Shown: positions 37,001 through 57,354 of the stretch, piece after piece
Position numbering within the stretch: the first letter of the stretch is position 1
How the letters are laid out: every line of letters starts with the position of its first letter
Source of the DNA: Mastigias papua
Lineage: Eukaryota > Cnidaria > Scyphozoa > Rhizostomeae > Mastigiidae
Direction of reading: 5' to 3'
Assembly: GCA_964019165.1 (NCBI GenBank)
Contig: OZ025273.1
Location: 8,720,225-8,784,224, forward strand
DNA length: 64,000 nt
The notes under the pieces: generated by a model
Databases searched by the model: none
Seen by the model: the letters and a program-made list of their open reading frames with translations, nothing else
What the model was told of the DNA's origin: nothing
Program-made: the position numbers and the translations under genes

Positions 37001-37441
37001 GCTCTTATTTCTAATGATAACTCTTATGCAGAATTTCATGCGTGAGAACCCTAACAACCGTCAGTAAAAATTCAAAAGAAAACAGATGGTAAGATCATTA
37101 CTAATACCAAACAAGCGCTTTCTCAAAGTACTAGCCCTCACAATGCGTGAAGAAATGCATGTGAAAGAAACTGGGCAAATTCAAAATAAAATTGAATTGT
37201 ATTGCAGTTGGTGTTCATGGTGCGGCAAAGTGTATTTCAGTCTTTGTAAAAGTGGGTGTTAATAATGGACAGTGAGCTAGAGGTTTGACGCTATCACTCG
37301 CCGATTCTATGACATTTGAACGGCTACAATCCTTTATTTCCAGCCCTGTCAGATAAGAGGTACCTAATGATATTTCTCTAATCAAGACAGGTCTATATTC
37401 TACAAGGATACTGTTCTCCCTCGCTGTATTTCAAGATGCTC

Positions 37442-37517
<76 letters not shown>

Positions 37518-40500
37518 TTATTTATATATATATAGGAGGGTACTACTTGCCTGACAAAAAGCCAGTGGTGCCTGGAACTTGCATTGCCAACCCAAAATCT
37601 ACCAGAGAATACCTACAAATACAAAAGAAGTTACTGATAGTGGAAACGGAAGTGAGGCATTCTCTATAAATTCAACCCAGCAAGGGAAGTTGGTTAGAAA
37701 CTATATTTAACTTTGAATCAAGCTAAAAACAACGAATTCTTCCTCCAGCCCAGGATTCAGCTCAGAAGCTAGAGTTTGCTATTGAGAAAGTTGCAAAGTA
37801 AATCACCTCTTGGTTTCCCTTGAGTGCAAAAAATTGCTAGGCTTTACATCCCTGTGGATAATGTTATATTGATGCACGTGCTCTAAAGCTGTGAACAAGT
37901 TCCTCATATAGTCTTTGATTTCGTTTGCAGTCAGCAGTCTGAAGAATGTCTATACAGATCAAAAATGAGATAAACAGGGTAGTAAAGAAATTCAAAACAA
38001 GGAAACAATCACAGCATGCTCCAAAAAGCTACAAATAAAAACAAATAGGCCAATATTTAAAATACTCCATGTACGAAGACTAATCACAACCACCGGTTGT
38101 CAATCTTGATCAAGTATCGAAAATTTGAACTGAGCAAATATCGTACAAGATTGGTGCACAAAAAATAAGGGTATAAACGAAAATCAAGGGGATACAAGGT
38201 CAACCTTCTCGGTTAAGAAATAGTTCAAATGTGATGAACTACATGACATAAGAGCTGTTCACTGTAGAATGGCATGCCATGTGTAAACTTTGCTTTTCAC
38301 GAAAAGTATAGCCCACTGAGGTCCCAATATTGACTTCCTATATTTGCTTTTCATGTGTCACATTCTAGTGCACATTTTACATTAAATAACACTGTTGAAT
38401 TCTCAACTTTAATTTCAAAACCCTCAGTTTAGTTTTTGGCAATTGGCTTCTATCGGTGAATGCTTGAAAGCTATTTTCTGTATAATTCAATGCTATTTTG
38501 AATGAGCTTCTACACAATATGACATAAAGAAAAATTATCCCATGTTAAAAATTTGAAGGGGAAACTGTGGAAACTTCTTTAAAATTTACTTCCAGGTATC
38601 CTAGGCTTTCATGGGAAGATTATGATAGGAGTGTTAGATATCACACAACCAAAAACCATCCAGCTGTGTGGTGGTGTGTAGTGTCCCTTTGTCTCCATGT
38701 ATTTACTCCCAGAAAGCAATTTCTCAGTGCATATACAGATTTCTATCGCACAGTCAACCTTATATCCCAGTCACTTCTGACTTTGGTGGATGTCATTAAT
38801 AACTATTTATCCAATGCAATAAGGTGTTATACATATCATAAGGAGTGAAATAGCTATGCATAGGCCCTGTTCACACTATACTCCATTTTTGGACAAAAAC
38901 AGATATTTCTAGCTCTGCTTTGGCCTTGACCTCAAGTTACTCCGCCTCCAAAAAAAGAGCTAAATGAAATCACAGATAAAAATGGAGCTAAATGAAAATG
39001 CCGCTTAAAAACTATGAATATCTATGGCCCCATTCACATTACTCTGTTTTTTGGGCAAAAGTGTACTAAATGTTTTGGTTTGTTTGTGACTTTGCATTCA
39101 CACTACCCTAATATAAAACAAGCCTTCAATCAGATGTGTTTTTGAGGACAAGTGTGAACACCTATTAATTGATAAATATTTGTTGTTGTTTGAAAACATA
39201 GTACTATGAACAGAGAACAAAAACAAGCTCTGTTTATGAGAGTAAAAATGAATCAAAATGAAAATGTAGTGATGATGACAAGGTGCCATCCAATGACATC
39301 TTGCATGCCTTTCCCATGAAAGCCTGTGTCCTACCTAATTTACATTCAAATTAGTTTACATCAGCAAATATCTAATTGAATTAACAAGTATCTAATTTCG
39401 AGATAGAAATAAATATTTTTCTTTGCACAATACCTACATTTCGGCATGGTAAAAAATCACAACATTCACGTGCCATCTCTATTGAATGGCATGTGCAATC
39501 AGATTCACATGCAATCACACATGCTTCAGATAGAAGGGTTGGACTTGGTGCAAAGTAACTCTCAACAGCAATATGCAAACTTTCATAAACAACAAAACAC
39601 AAAACATTGAAGACTATGAAAAAATCATACCTGAAACTTGTCGTGCTTAAAGTATGGGAGTATAAATGCAATGTGATCATTATTTCTCAGTGTTGTCTTC
39701 ACACTAATAACATTTCTTTTTCCACTGTAGCAAAGAAATATGCACGAGGAATTAATGAAAGATGTAAATGAACTTTCATGAATCTGAACATATGTCTTTA
39801 AAAGGGAAAATACTACAACTGGTTTAAGGTGGCCAAGCTAGAACAGTTGTATAGGATTTTATATCAAAATAATGCAACAAAAATCTAGATATTACAGTAT
39901 GGACCATAATCATAAACTCAACATGCAACAACATGTCCATTCAATATTGATAGGTCTACATAAAAGTAGCCATCCCAGTGGAAGGAAACATGCATAACAA
40001 TTGATCCGAGCAAATTAAGACATACCCAAGTTTCTGTAGGCAAGCAAGCTCATTTCTAACTTTTGTAGGTGAACTGGTTGGCACTAAATATTTAATAGCG
40101 ACAACTTCATCCGGATAAGACTTTAGCTGAGCAATATATACTTTGCTAAATGTACCTGCAAAAAATAGATGACACTCACAAATGGATTCTAGTCAAAATT
40201 ATGATAGAAAATTCAATGTCCTTAAATCAAAGCCACTTTGGTTTTAAGTATGAAAATACTTAGAAAAAGAACAAATACAAACAATATAAATAAATCCTAC
40301 TTAGCATGCCCAGAAAAACAATTATCATGATAAAAATATGTCTAATTATTTAAATATGTCCCCTACTATTCCAACCATCCCAATCTATTTGGGACTTAAA
40401 GGCAATTCATTATTAGCAGAGATTTTCCGCAAAGTTTGCCAAAAACTCCTCCTCACTCTCTTTGATATGCTTTATGCACTGCTCAAAGGGTGACATTATG

Positions 40501-42693
40501 ACTCCATATCTGGAGGGAGAGCCAAAAAATTCCTTTGGTTCACACTTAAGAGCACTTTATGTCTGGAGTTCACCTTTGGAATCCTCAAATTGATCCAGTG
40601 AAGTTTTGGTACATCCATCTACCCATGGCATCAGGATCTGGCCCCTAGAAGGCCATCATTCTTATGACTAACTACACTGTACTATTCAAAGCTTTTCAAT
40701 TGTTGATTTGGATCAATAGTTTCGTTTCCACTGAACTTTCTAATCTATTGAAAGCAACATAGATTGTGGTAGGGTTTAAAAGACCTGTAACCAGTGCCAT
40801 CGGTGATAAACATGGGTAGTTATTGAAGCAAGCAAAATGATGGCAAAGATCCTTGAGTATTCAGAAAACAAACTAAGTGTCCTACTGTGCACAAGCTTCA
40901 ATTAAAAAATCATAATTATACATTTATAAGAACAGAATAATATGGCTCATACTGACTGAGAAAAAAGAGAACTTCTAATGATCCCTAAGGTCTCCACAAT
41001 CTTTCATCTTCAAATATGGCATTTATAATTATATGATGAAATGAAATTAATAAATTTTTAACTAAAACATTTGGTCTTATGGTTGCCAAAGATTTTGAAC
41101 AAACATCTCACCACTGTCATGCTTTATTAGTTGTGAAAAAATGCCACAAAAAGAAGATAGCTTATTTCTAGCACGCTATCCAGAATACAGACAACATATA
41201 GTGCTAATGTAAAAAGGAAAATGGAAACTAGACAAAACATCAGGATGGTGCTGTGAAAATAAAGTGGATTTGCTACAGGAGAAAAATTCACCTTCACCGA
41301 CTTTTGATAACACATTGAAGTTTGTTCTGATAATGGGAATATTTTCTCTTAGCTCCTTTGCAACATCACTTTTGTCTGATTCACCTGAAATAAAAAGTAT
41401 ACTTTATGTAGAAAAAACACTTTAACAAAAAAAGTTGCAAATATAGCAAGGCCTTGATTGATCACATCCAAAACTTCCATGCCAAAAATGGTGGGATCAA
41501 TAGGTAGTCAGATAGTCAATGAAAGATGTGCCGAAGATTTTACTACATTTTACCATTATTGAATATCTGCTCGAGACAACAATGAAATTTTTGAGTCTCC
41601 AGTGGAATGTGGAAGACCTAGCAACTATGGTGACCACCAAGGATACCATGAATAACAATAGCAGATATGAATAATTTCTGTGTGATACTACAAAAACAGT
41701 AAATTTACTACTCTTGATGCATGAGTTCAGGCATAGAATTACATCTCATATTTCAACTGGTAGCTCATATGAGTAAGACTAGACTTTTTTGCCTTAAGTT
41801 AAATCATTACAAAAATATCATAAACCTAATTGAATTTAATCTAATCTAATCCAAATACATAATACAGTCCCCATCATGGGCAAAATGTGCCAGTAGTTAA
41901 TAGGGTAGTAAAAAGAGAAATGATAACAACATAAGAAAAACAAACTGGTCATCAGCAGTGCAGTGCCAGATTGCCAGCATCTATTACAATGAAAGGCCCA
42001 AGGATTAGGCCTAAGTATGTTTGGTGAGCACATGCAACTTTTGAGTGTTTAGCATAGAAGCATACTTATGCCCAGGAGTACTTCAGCATATAGTTTGCAT
42101 AGAATGCAACCTGGAAAAATGTCATATATGGCATTCCCAGTTGAAAAGTTAGCATTTACCAATGACAAAACCAATACTTCTGCATTCCTGTAAAGGCTTG
42201 AATGCACATTCATTAAGCTATGCCAACCATGGATAGCTCCATTGCAAACATGATACTCAAGGGTCCCTGTACAGGGTCTTACCCATGACTACTCCATAGC
42301 CAGAAGGGTTCATAAAAATTATCCATAAAATTACATGACTAGTTAATGGGCTATTTCAATTTCACATGATCAAATGCCTTTAAATCCTACAGAGAAACAC
42401 TAGCACTGGCATTATAAATTCATGTTGATAATCTGAAGTAGCCATTTCCAATCTAGGAAAAATCTAGATTCTGCTGGTAAACAATTTCTAAAAGCTCGAA
42501 CTTAAATCCTACAAGCTCAAACAGGTAAATAGTTGCAAGATGGGATGTGTCCTGGTTTACCTTTTGTTTTCTTTCCAGCTGACCTTGATGACAACCTTGA
42601 AGAACGCTTTTTCCTGTTGTCTGACTTTGTTAAAGTATCCTGTGAAGATTTTCTAGAACAAGTATCTTTCTTTGCTGCCTCCATTAATGCCAT
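30502..42693 (-). CDS. CDC7: Cell division cycle 7-related protein kinase (10 coding exons)
   Basis: Ser/Thr kinase that, with DBF4, phosphorylates the MCM helicase to fire replication origins in the nucleus. Exons on minus: 42561-42693, 41292-41384, 40026-40155, 39631-39724, 37807-37949, 37551-37612, 34047-34290, 32659-32741, 31774-31923, 30502-31076. Phases all agree and give 568 residues, close to the 574 of human CDC7. Seen: Gly-loop VGEGTFSKV (73-81), VAIK Lys97, HRDVKPSNF with HRD at 182-184, DFG at 203-205, APE at 315-317, VDIWSAG near 330, and a C-terminal subdomain XI (SAYDLLSKCLTLDSSQRISA). The insert between DFG and APE (about 219-300) and the one in the last exon (about 400-520) are the hallmark kinase inserts of CDC7. 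Start is the first ATG in frame (42691-42693). The intron after the DFG exon is GC-AG. Confidence 0.95.
33233..33279. repeat. (AAAC)n microsatellite
   Basis: Interrupted AAAC/ACAA repeats of about 47 bp in the CDC7 intron between exons 7 and 8. Confidence 0.85.
34047..34290 (-). CDS. CDC7: CDC7 exon 7: kinase insert 2 with Cys/His cluster
   Basis: 80 full codons. Rich in Arg, Ser, Lys and Gly, then a cluster LCKIGHQAGHPSTSVCSFCC at about 279-298. In human the same place has CDCY...CSIC, a small zinc-binding module. Here Cys294 and Cys297 fit the second CxxC, while Cys280, His284 and His288 would have to supply the first pair. Joins exon 8 as CSFCCSR|PGQIAPRAGT. Confidence 0.9.
34826..34995. 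repeat. Degenerate minisatellite (AATCTAGCCAACAAA units)
   Basis: About nine diverged copies of a 15-18 bp unit near AATCTAGCCAACAAA in a CDC7 intron. Right of it (35060-35340) the DNA is a low-complexity mix of CATAT and ATTAC words. Confidence 0.7.
37444..37534. repeat. (TA)n microsatellite
   Basis: About 90 bp of TA dinucleotides with a short TTTA interruption. It ends 16 bp from the end of CDC7 exon 6, inside the intron on its 3' side (minus strand). Confidence 0.95.
37551..37612 (-). CDS. CDC7: CDC7 exon 6: DFG exon with GC donor
   Basis: Encodes YSLVDFGLAMQVPGTTGFLS. The acceptor is TATTTGTAG. The end at CAG|GCAAGT is a GC donor with an otherwise perfect consensus; it keeps the frame into exon 7 (GAT, Asp219). 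The GT donor four bases downstream (GTAGTA) would put exon 7 out of frame with an immediate TGA. Confidence 0.85.
37807..37949 (-). CDS. CDC7: CDC7 exon 5: catalytic loop
   Basis: Starts TFFRLLTANEIKDYM and includes NIIHRDVKPSNFLHS. Asp184 is the catalytic base. The acceptor is CTGTATAG; a nearer-looking CTTCAG 13 bp further in would break the frame. Confidence 0.95.
38861..39164. mobile_element. MITE-like element with GTTCACAC ends
   Basis: 304 bp in the CDC7 intron between exons 4 and 5. Left end TAGGCCCTGTTCACACT, right end (complement) TAGGTGTTCACACTT. An internal CTATGGCCCCATTCACATTA repeats the left end. The end sequence resembles that of the element at 46688. No coding capacity. Confidence 0.4.
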
Positions 42694-43164
42694 TTTTGAA
42701 TTTTCTTCTAAATTTTCTGACTTCAAGTATCAAAGGCAAACTAAATTCCCTATTCTGTGGTAGGTTTCTGTGGTGCTCTTACGACTCGGTACTCTCTAGA
42801 AGCCTAATCGAAACAAGCACATCTAGAATTAAGTGATGGTACAGTTCTCGCATTTACTCCAACTAATGGTCAGTTATAGAACGCATCTCCACGATGGCTG
42901 AAAAAATGCAGATCAAGTGTCGGTTGTCATGTCATTAAGCGGACTCTTGCCAAAAGCTTTGAGTTGAGCCCACTTCTTCCAGTGTGGATAAAATTGCTGC
43001 CTTCCAACAATATAATTTTTTCTATGCAATCTTTTCACGGTAAATTGTATTTGCTACAAAAACATTGAGCCATCAAGCGATACTTAGCGATCCTTTTTAA
43101 ACCAACATTCTGTTCAGCTACCGAGCTGGCAACAGGCTGCTTTTCTTTTCAAATCACATAGGCC
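42694..43164. promoter_or_regulatory. CDC7 5' flank, possible bidirectional promoter
   Basis: 471 bp between the CDC7 ATG (minus) and the candidate small gene ATG (plus). If the small gene is real, both would start here. I see no TATA box or named factor site that I would defend. Confidence 0.3.
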
Positions 43165-45038
43165 ATGGCTAGAGATGACAACCCACCAATCATAATCAAT
43201 GACGTTTTCCCGCCTTTGACAGCAAACGGTAAGTGCTCCTACACAGGGCATAGTATCAGCTTCCTATTCAATTCAATTCAGTTGAATATTCTGTAACAGA
43301 CCCAATGTCAATAGTAGTGTTACTTTCATATAAATTAAAGTGTATTTAACAGGGCACTTTTAACATATAAAGTGGTGGGGGCGCTCCCCATCAGCGCCTT
43401 TTATTACCCCACCAGTGACACATGTTTGCCTCACCATTTAAGTGCCCTTATGATTTACTGACTTTGTCATATTTGTGGATGAAACATGTTTAGTCTTGAT
43501 TGAACACGTTTCAAATCTCAATTCAGTTTTCCTTGAACTGCTGCTTCTCATATACGCTGCTTCTATAGGTCATTCCCCTTTTCATTCACAAAGTTTGAGA
43601 TATGGAGAACCAATATTTTGATTTGGAGAAACTAGTAATCGGTTTTATCATTCTACGGTCTATAGCAATATTTTAAAGAGTACTTTTTTTAAAGTCTGTT
43701 AAGCTGTAGATTCTGCATATATCTAAAGTGCCCCTTTCTCAAATTACCCACCAGTGAAACATCCTTTAAAATGCCCTGATATTAAATACTAATTTATAAT
43801 GAGCCTATTGACCAACAATAAGATGGAATACAGTCGCTTCCATCCATTGTTTCCATCCTATGTATGCATTAGCATTTAATATCTACGAGCAAAATAGAGG
43901 CCAGGCCCGTTCCTGCAATGGGGTGTTGGGGTTTGGTGTCATACACTAGAGACAAATGATATGTCCGCAAAATAACAAAAATTTGTCATTTCTGTTGATA
44001 CATTGATTTACTCATTTTTATTCTAGGAACCTAAAAAGAAGAACTAGGTGCTGTGGTCAGCTCGTGAATTTGCTTTAAGCAGATATTCTGTAATTATGGC
44101 AGCCACACCTATTTTGGGCAAATTGAATAACATGTGAATTAGCAATTTACACCTTCAGAACTTCAGGGCTGTGAATGCTTAATAAATTAGTACTCATGGA
44201 GTCATGGGCATTAAATATTTGATGTGCATGTATAATGATGGCTGATTTTCCATTAAGCACTTTATGCAAGCATTCCCCATGCTAACAAACCCTGCTGACT
44301 TTGGATGCACTGACTGGCTTTAATTTTACTAATGGCGTTGTCCCAGCCCACACCCTCTCCCCACTGTCTAAGTCCCTAGCTAAAGTCTTTATTATCAGAA
44401 GATTGCATAGCAAAGGCTAGCAGGGACGCAAATTAGAGACAGCTATACACTAATAATTTCAGAATTCCCTCCCATTTGCTAGTTGATAGAAATGAAGTCG
44501 GCTCCGATTCATCCCTGAGCTCGAATTATTACCGATTTTGAATAATCATAGGCAGTCACCTGCAAACCCCCCATTCTAAACTCCCTACCCATACATCTAG
44601 CTCCATCACTGGGTACTCGGCCCCGTCAACAACTTACTGGGTGCTTTAAACAAGATTTCCCACACTGTTTTAATTATAAACAACTTAACATTTCCTTATC
44701 ATAATGGTAAATAAATGATAACTGAAAAAGAAGAGGTAATTGCTCATTCAGTTTGCTTCAACTTGCAATGGAGTCCGCTCACTAAAGCTAATAACAGATT
44801 CGACACTTATTTGTTATATCACTACTTGTGAATAAACAATTGCATTGATTATGATAATTCTCTGGCTGTACTCTCGTTTGGTCTCATTTTCTGATTTTAT
44901 CACAGCTGTTTCCATTTGAAAGTCGATAATTTGATTCTCCATAACAGTTTTCTAGTCTTGTGTCGAAAAGAAACTCACGATCATCCTATCGCGGAGGGCA
45001 TCGCGCGTTACCTGCGGTATTTGCAAATGAAAAATTGA
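43165..45038 (+). CDS. Candidate two-exon small protein divergent from CDC7
   Basis: Exon 43165-43228 reads MARDDNPPIIINDVFPPLTA and ends at a perfect donor G|GTAAGTG. Exon 44956-45038, after acceptor TTTTCTAG, continues in phase as VLCRKETHDHPIAEG and IARYLRYLQMKN, then TGA: 48 residues in all. The second exon is more GC-rich than its surroundings and forms an amphipathic helix. I do not recognise the protein. Against it: very short, no known family, and other acceptors lie between (the one near 44026 gives only two more codons). The N-terminal exon could belong to a longer unseen gene. Confidence 0.3.
43351..43448. repeat. Short inverted repeat (AGGGCACTT ends)
   Basis: Left AGGGCACTTTTAACATATAA then AGTGGTGGGG; right complement AGGGCACTTAAATGGTGAGG. 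It looks like a small foldback element. GGGCACTT and ACCCCACCA words recur at 32990-33030, 36510-36555 and 43720-43760. Confidence 0.35.
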
Positions 45039-45989
45039 ACTGTTTACGTATAACAGTAATCAAACTAATCCCAATAGCTACACACGTGCAAACTTGTTGG
45101 AGTAGCTTCACTTCAAGGCTTCTACCACTGGCATCGAAGGTGATACCACATAAGCATCTACTTGGTAGGCCTTCCAGTAAAGTAACGGTCATGAAGTATC
45201 TGCTACATGGGGGTGGATGATTTTTCAAAAATGTACCAAACAAGCCTATGGCCCATTCTGTTTTAATTTTTGTGGCCCAATAGCAAAATCAGGATATTTT
45301 TCACGACCCCATTAAACATTGTTTGCAGAATGCATTGCCATCATAAACTGCTGAACATGAGATACCGTATGTAGGACTTTGCAAAGTTCTTTGTCTCAAA
45401 GAAAGTTTCTATGAAATAAGGAAAAGGTACAAAAAGATCACTGGTCAAGACTGATCGATTGTAGATGTGGGAAATTTAAAAACAAAGTCTCGTTATAATG
45501 TTCTTGTTTCTACGGTGGAGAAAAGATTTTTGACAGCTCTGGATGGAGAGGAGGAAGGTAAAAAAGGTTTTCAAGAAAATGAATGAAGAAAGGGATACTA
45601 AGCAGGAGATTAAGAAAAGACAAGGAATATAAGTAACAATAAATAAATAATAAATTAGATAAGAAATAACAACTAGAGTAGACAAGAAATAAGAATAAAT
45701 TGCAAAAAACAGTTTTTACTGCATTTGCAAATTCTCGCTGTATATCATCTTCAGAGAATACATCATCCTCAAACTAAAGTACAGACACTGCATGACAGTA
45801 GTGCAGGAAATTCATAGCTATTTACTAATAGCAATTTAGACAAAGGCAGATTTTGCTTGTACTGTAATTTATCTACCCTCTTTTTTAAGAACCAGTAAAG
45901 TCAAGGCTTAGTCTGGCTGCTCTTAATTTTTGCAAAATTTGGAGGTTAGACATTAGACAACGCAACATTCGATTTTTGTGAAACAGATA

Positions 45990-46600
45990 TTGTTTTCAGA
46001 TACACGTTCTTATGCAGTTATAATCCTTGCCCAAATTCTTTGTACACTTGCCGCTTTTCACACACTGATAGCTCAACTCTCCTAGCTCCCCATTCAAGCA
46101 ACGTCGACAATACATTTTACGGTAGTGTTTCAGCCTTAGCTTATTTTTAAGTTGTTCTTCATTTCCCATTAATTCTGAGGTCCGTGTTCGTATAGAATTG
46201 TTCTTGTATAGAAGAGTGTAGTTTAAAGCCATAGAGCTTTCAGTATTGGTTGTAATACGAGGTCCTGAGCTGTGGTTTGAAAGGATTGCAACTCTGGACA
46301 GTACGGTGGTACTGTAGCCTGTCCACATCTGCTGGAGAGCCAATTTCTCGTACCAATTGCAGAATGGCCACCGAGTTTTTTGATATAGGAAATGAGATTC
46401 TTTGTTAAATTCTCCATGGTCCCATAGAATGGGTTTGGCTGTTTTTCGCAGCCCCAAAAAAGTAAATAGAATTTTTGTTGGTCCATCCAAATATCATCAT
46501 TCCCCATATAGCAGAAGTCCGAAATAGTTCTCATCTCTCTTTGTATGGATCTCACCCTTCTTCGCCCATTGTAGAAATTAACTTTCATAGCCTTACACAT
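45990..46600 (-). pseudogene. Broken ORF pair with Cys-rich C-terminus, possible transposase relic
   Basis: Two overlapping minus-strand frames (46223-46600 and 45996-46490) look like one coding sequence split by a frameshift. The second ends with YCRRCLNGELGELSYQCV and KCTKNL...YNC...C. A C-terminal cysteine cluster of this kind is found in piggyBac-type transposases, but I see no catalytic Asp motif and the assignment is a guess. Confidence 0.25.
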
Positions 46601-46687
46601 TTTCTCTTAGCTTTCGTTTACAACATAAGCTCCGTCTTTTCGAGGAATAATTGTAAACCAAATTAAAGCCGCTTATCTCGTACCTAT

Positions 46688-47054
46688 GAGGCTATGTTCA
46701 CATTGCTCCGTATTCGTTTTTATCCGTTTTCATTTCGATCCGTTTTGCCTGTTCACATTGCTCCGAGTACATTTGAATACGCTATGAAAACGGTAAGTGT
46801 TCACATTGCTCCCCTCCAGGTACAGCGGAAACGGCATGATATTGAGTCTTATACTAGCGTTTTCAAAAGTATCCGTTTTCGATGTTCACACTGCATTTTT
46901 GCGTTTTCAAAAGTCACCGTTTTCACAAGTATCCGTTTTCTAAGTGCGTTTTCAAAAGTCTCCGTTTTCATAGCGGAGCAATGTGAACGCAAGGCAAAAA
47001 CGGGTACTTTTTATCCGTTTTCATATGAATACGGAGCAATGTGAACGGGGCCTG
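46688..47054. mobile_element. 367-bp MITE with internal CCGTTTTC repeats
   Basis: Terminal inverted repeats of about 30 bp: left GAGGCTATGTTCACATTGCT, right complement CAGGCCCCGTTCACATTGCT, both continuing CCGTATTC. Inside are many copies of CCGTTTTC, GCGTTTTCAAAAGT and TTCACA(T/C)TGC in both orientations, like subterminal transposase-binding sites. No coding capacity. No clear target-site duplication. Confidence 0.75.
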
Positions 47055-48918
47055 ACATAGCTCTTGAAGATATTTTAGCGTCTTTTTATCTATCAAAGTG
47101 GTTGGGCATGCTGCTAGAACAAGTTCAGCCTCGGATAAGAATGTCTATAAGCATTGAGCTGCCTACCAACAAATTGCAAACGAATATATTTTCACAAGTA
47201 ACCGGGCCAAATATCTTTGAAACTGTATTTTGCATGCAGTTTCTCAAATGTTTGTAAAAAAGCACCCTTGTAATATGAACAATATTAAGAACTTTTAGTC
47301 TAAAATTATCAAAATATTAAGAACATTGAGTCTCAGCAAAAATTATCTGGTTCATAAAAAAACAATGCATTTTTAGGGAAAACTCGGGGGGGAGGAACGC
47401 TTAGACGTACCGTAACTCGACTTATGAGGAAATAAGTAAAGAAATAGTAAAGAAACGCTATTCAATATCATCGAAAGTTCGCTACATTGAATTCACCACA
47501 ATACCCCACAAATTCATAGTACTATTATTATACTGATAACCTTGTATATTATATTACATTTCTTTTCTCCAATTATTGCTAACAAGACAATTATTAGGTA
47601 AAAACTAAGAGCAGATTGAAAACAACTTTAAGGAGGACTAAGAAAAGTAAGAGCATAAAGTCAAGTGAAACGAGAACGTCCTATTACCAGGGGTCATCTT
47701 GATAGAAAAAGTAACAGAACGAGATAAGAGAGATTGTTTGTTGCCTAAAATTGATAGGGAATGTAAAACAAGAAAGGACCAGTAAAGGAAACAGAAAAGC
47801 ATCAGTAATAGCCTTAGCAAAGGAAACACAGATAGCCAGTGAAATCTAGGTGGAAAGGGATCTAGAAAAGTGCGATGAAGATAAGATAAATAAGGGCCAT
47901 CTACTACAGACGTCAGTACTACTCGTTATATTATACTACGAAATGCAAACTAAAACACATGCTACAAAGCAGTGGCGATTTCTGAAATTATTAACAAAAG
48001 GGATCCTAGATGCAACGTCATTAAAAGATGTTGATTTTTATATAGTAATTTAGTTCAATCAAAAACTAAACAGAGTAGTCAACATTCGTACAGCTCTATT
48101 GGAAATGTTAACAATTATATACGCGTCTTCTACAGACTGTTTCAAAGTCAAGGTAAGCCAGGATTAGGGGTGTCGGAAAGTTGGACTTATTGCAATCAGC
48201 AAACCAAACTTTGCAGAGGTGCAGTGCAGTGTACATCATGATCTTTGGAAAAAAGGCTCTTTGAACTATTGCTAAACAACTGGGGAATTTTTTAAAAGCA
48301 AGGTCAACGACCATCAAATTTGGACTGCGGCTGCACCACCTTCTAATAGCTATCGGCTCTAACAAAGGAGGCCCCACCCCCTTGAGCCTCCCTTAGAAAT
48401 CTCCACAGCTATAAAGGGCTTCTAATCCTTGGCGCAGTTCTGATGTGAAATCGAATCCTGGTATCTTTCTACCTGCGAATTAACCTATCAGGAACAGAAA
48501 AATAATGCTTATTTCAAAACCATGGTAGCGTGGTAGCGATATGGAGCTTGACAACAATGTAATGATGTAAAACTCAGATAAGGCATGGAGCTACGCGGAT
48601 GAACGATAGGAAAGTCTAAAAAATCGAAAAATTCTGATGACCCGTGCCCAGCACGTGTCTCAGTACTAACACCGTATGTTAGATAAAACTGAGATTGCCA
48701 TGGAGATTCGATGCTCCAGTTTCTCCTATCTCCGAGCGGACAATCTTCCAAAACTATAGAGCCACTTGTGGCTGAAATCTGTACGATTTGTTCCTTATCT
48801 CCCTCGTCTATAATTGAGAAGGCTCTATTTCCTCTATATCACTTGAAAATAAAAGCCTCATTATCCTCAGCAATATTACTTCTAGTTAGTGCCTTACGAC
48901 ACTTTCCAGTTAAGACCA

Positions 48919-57354
<8,436 letters not shown>

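Larger units (their letters stand above)
45039..48918. other. Intergenic, transposon-rich
   Basis: Between the candidate small gene and the last WDR31 exon. It holds a broken ORF pair with a Cys-rich end (45990-46600) and a long-TIR MITE (46688-47054). From 48509 to 48919 one minus-strand frame is almost open. No other gene recognised. Confidence 0.5.

Noticed and set aside
37436..37669. Tyr-Ile repeat ORF on the plus strand
   Set aside because: It is translation of the (TA)n microsatellite and the antisense of a CDC7 exon.
44986..45243. Minus-strand ORF with a hydrophobic stretch
   Set aside because: No acceptor/donor support or known family; overlaps the candidate small-gene exon on the other strand.
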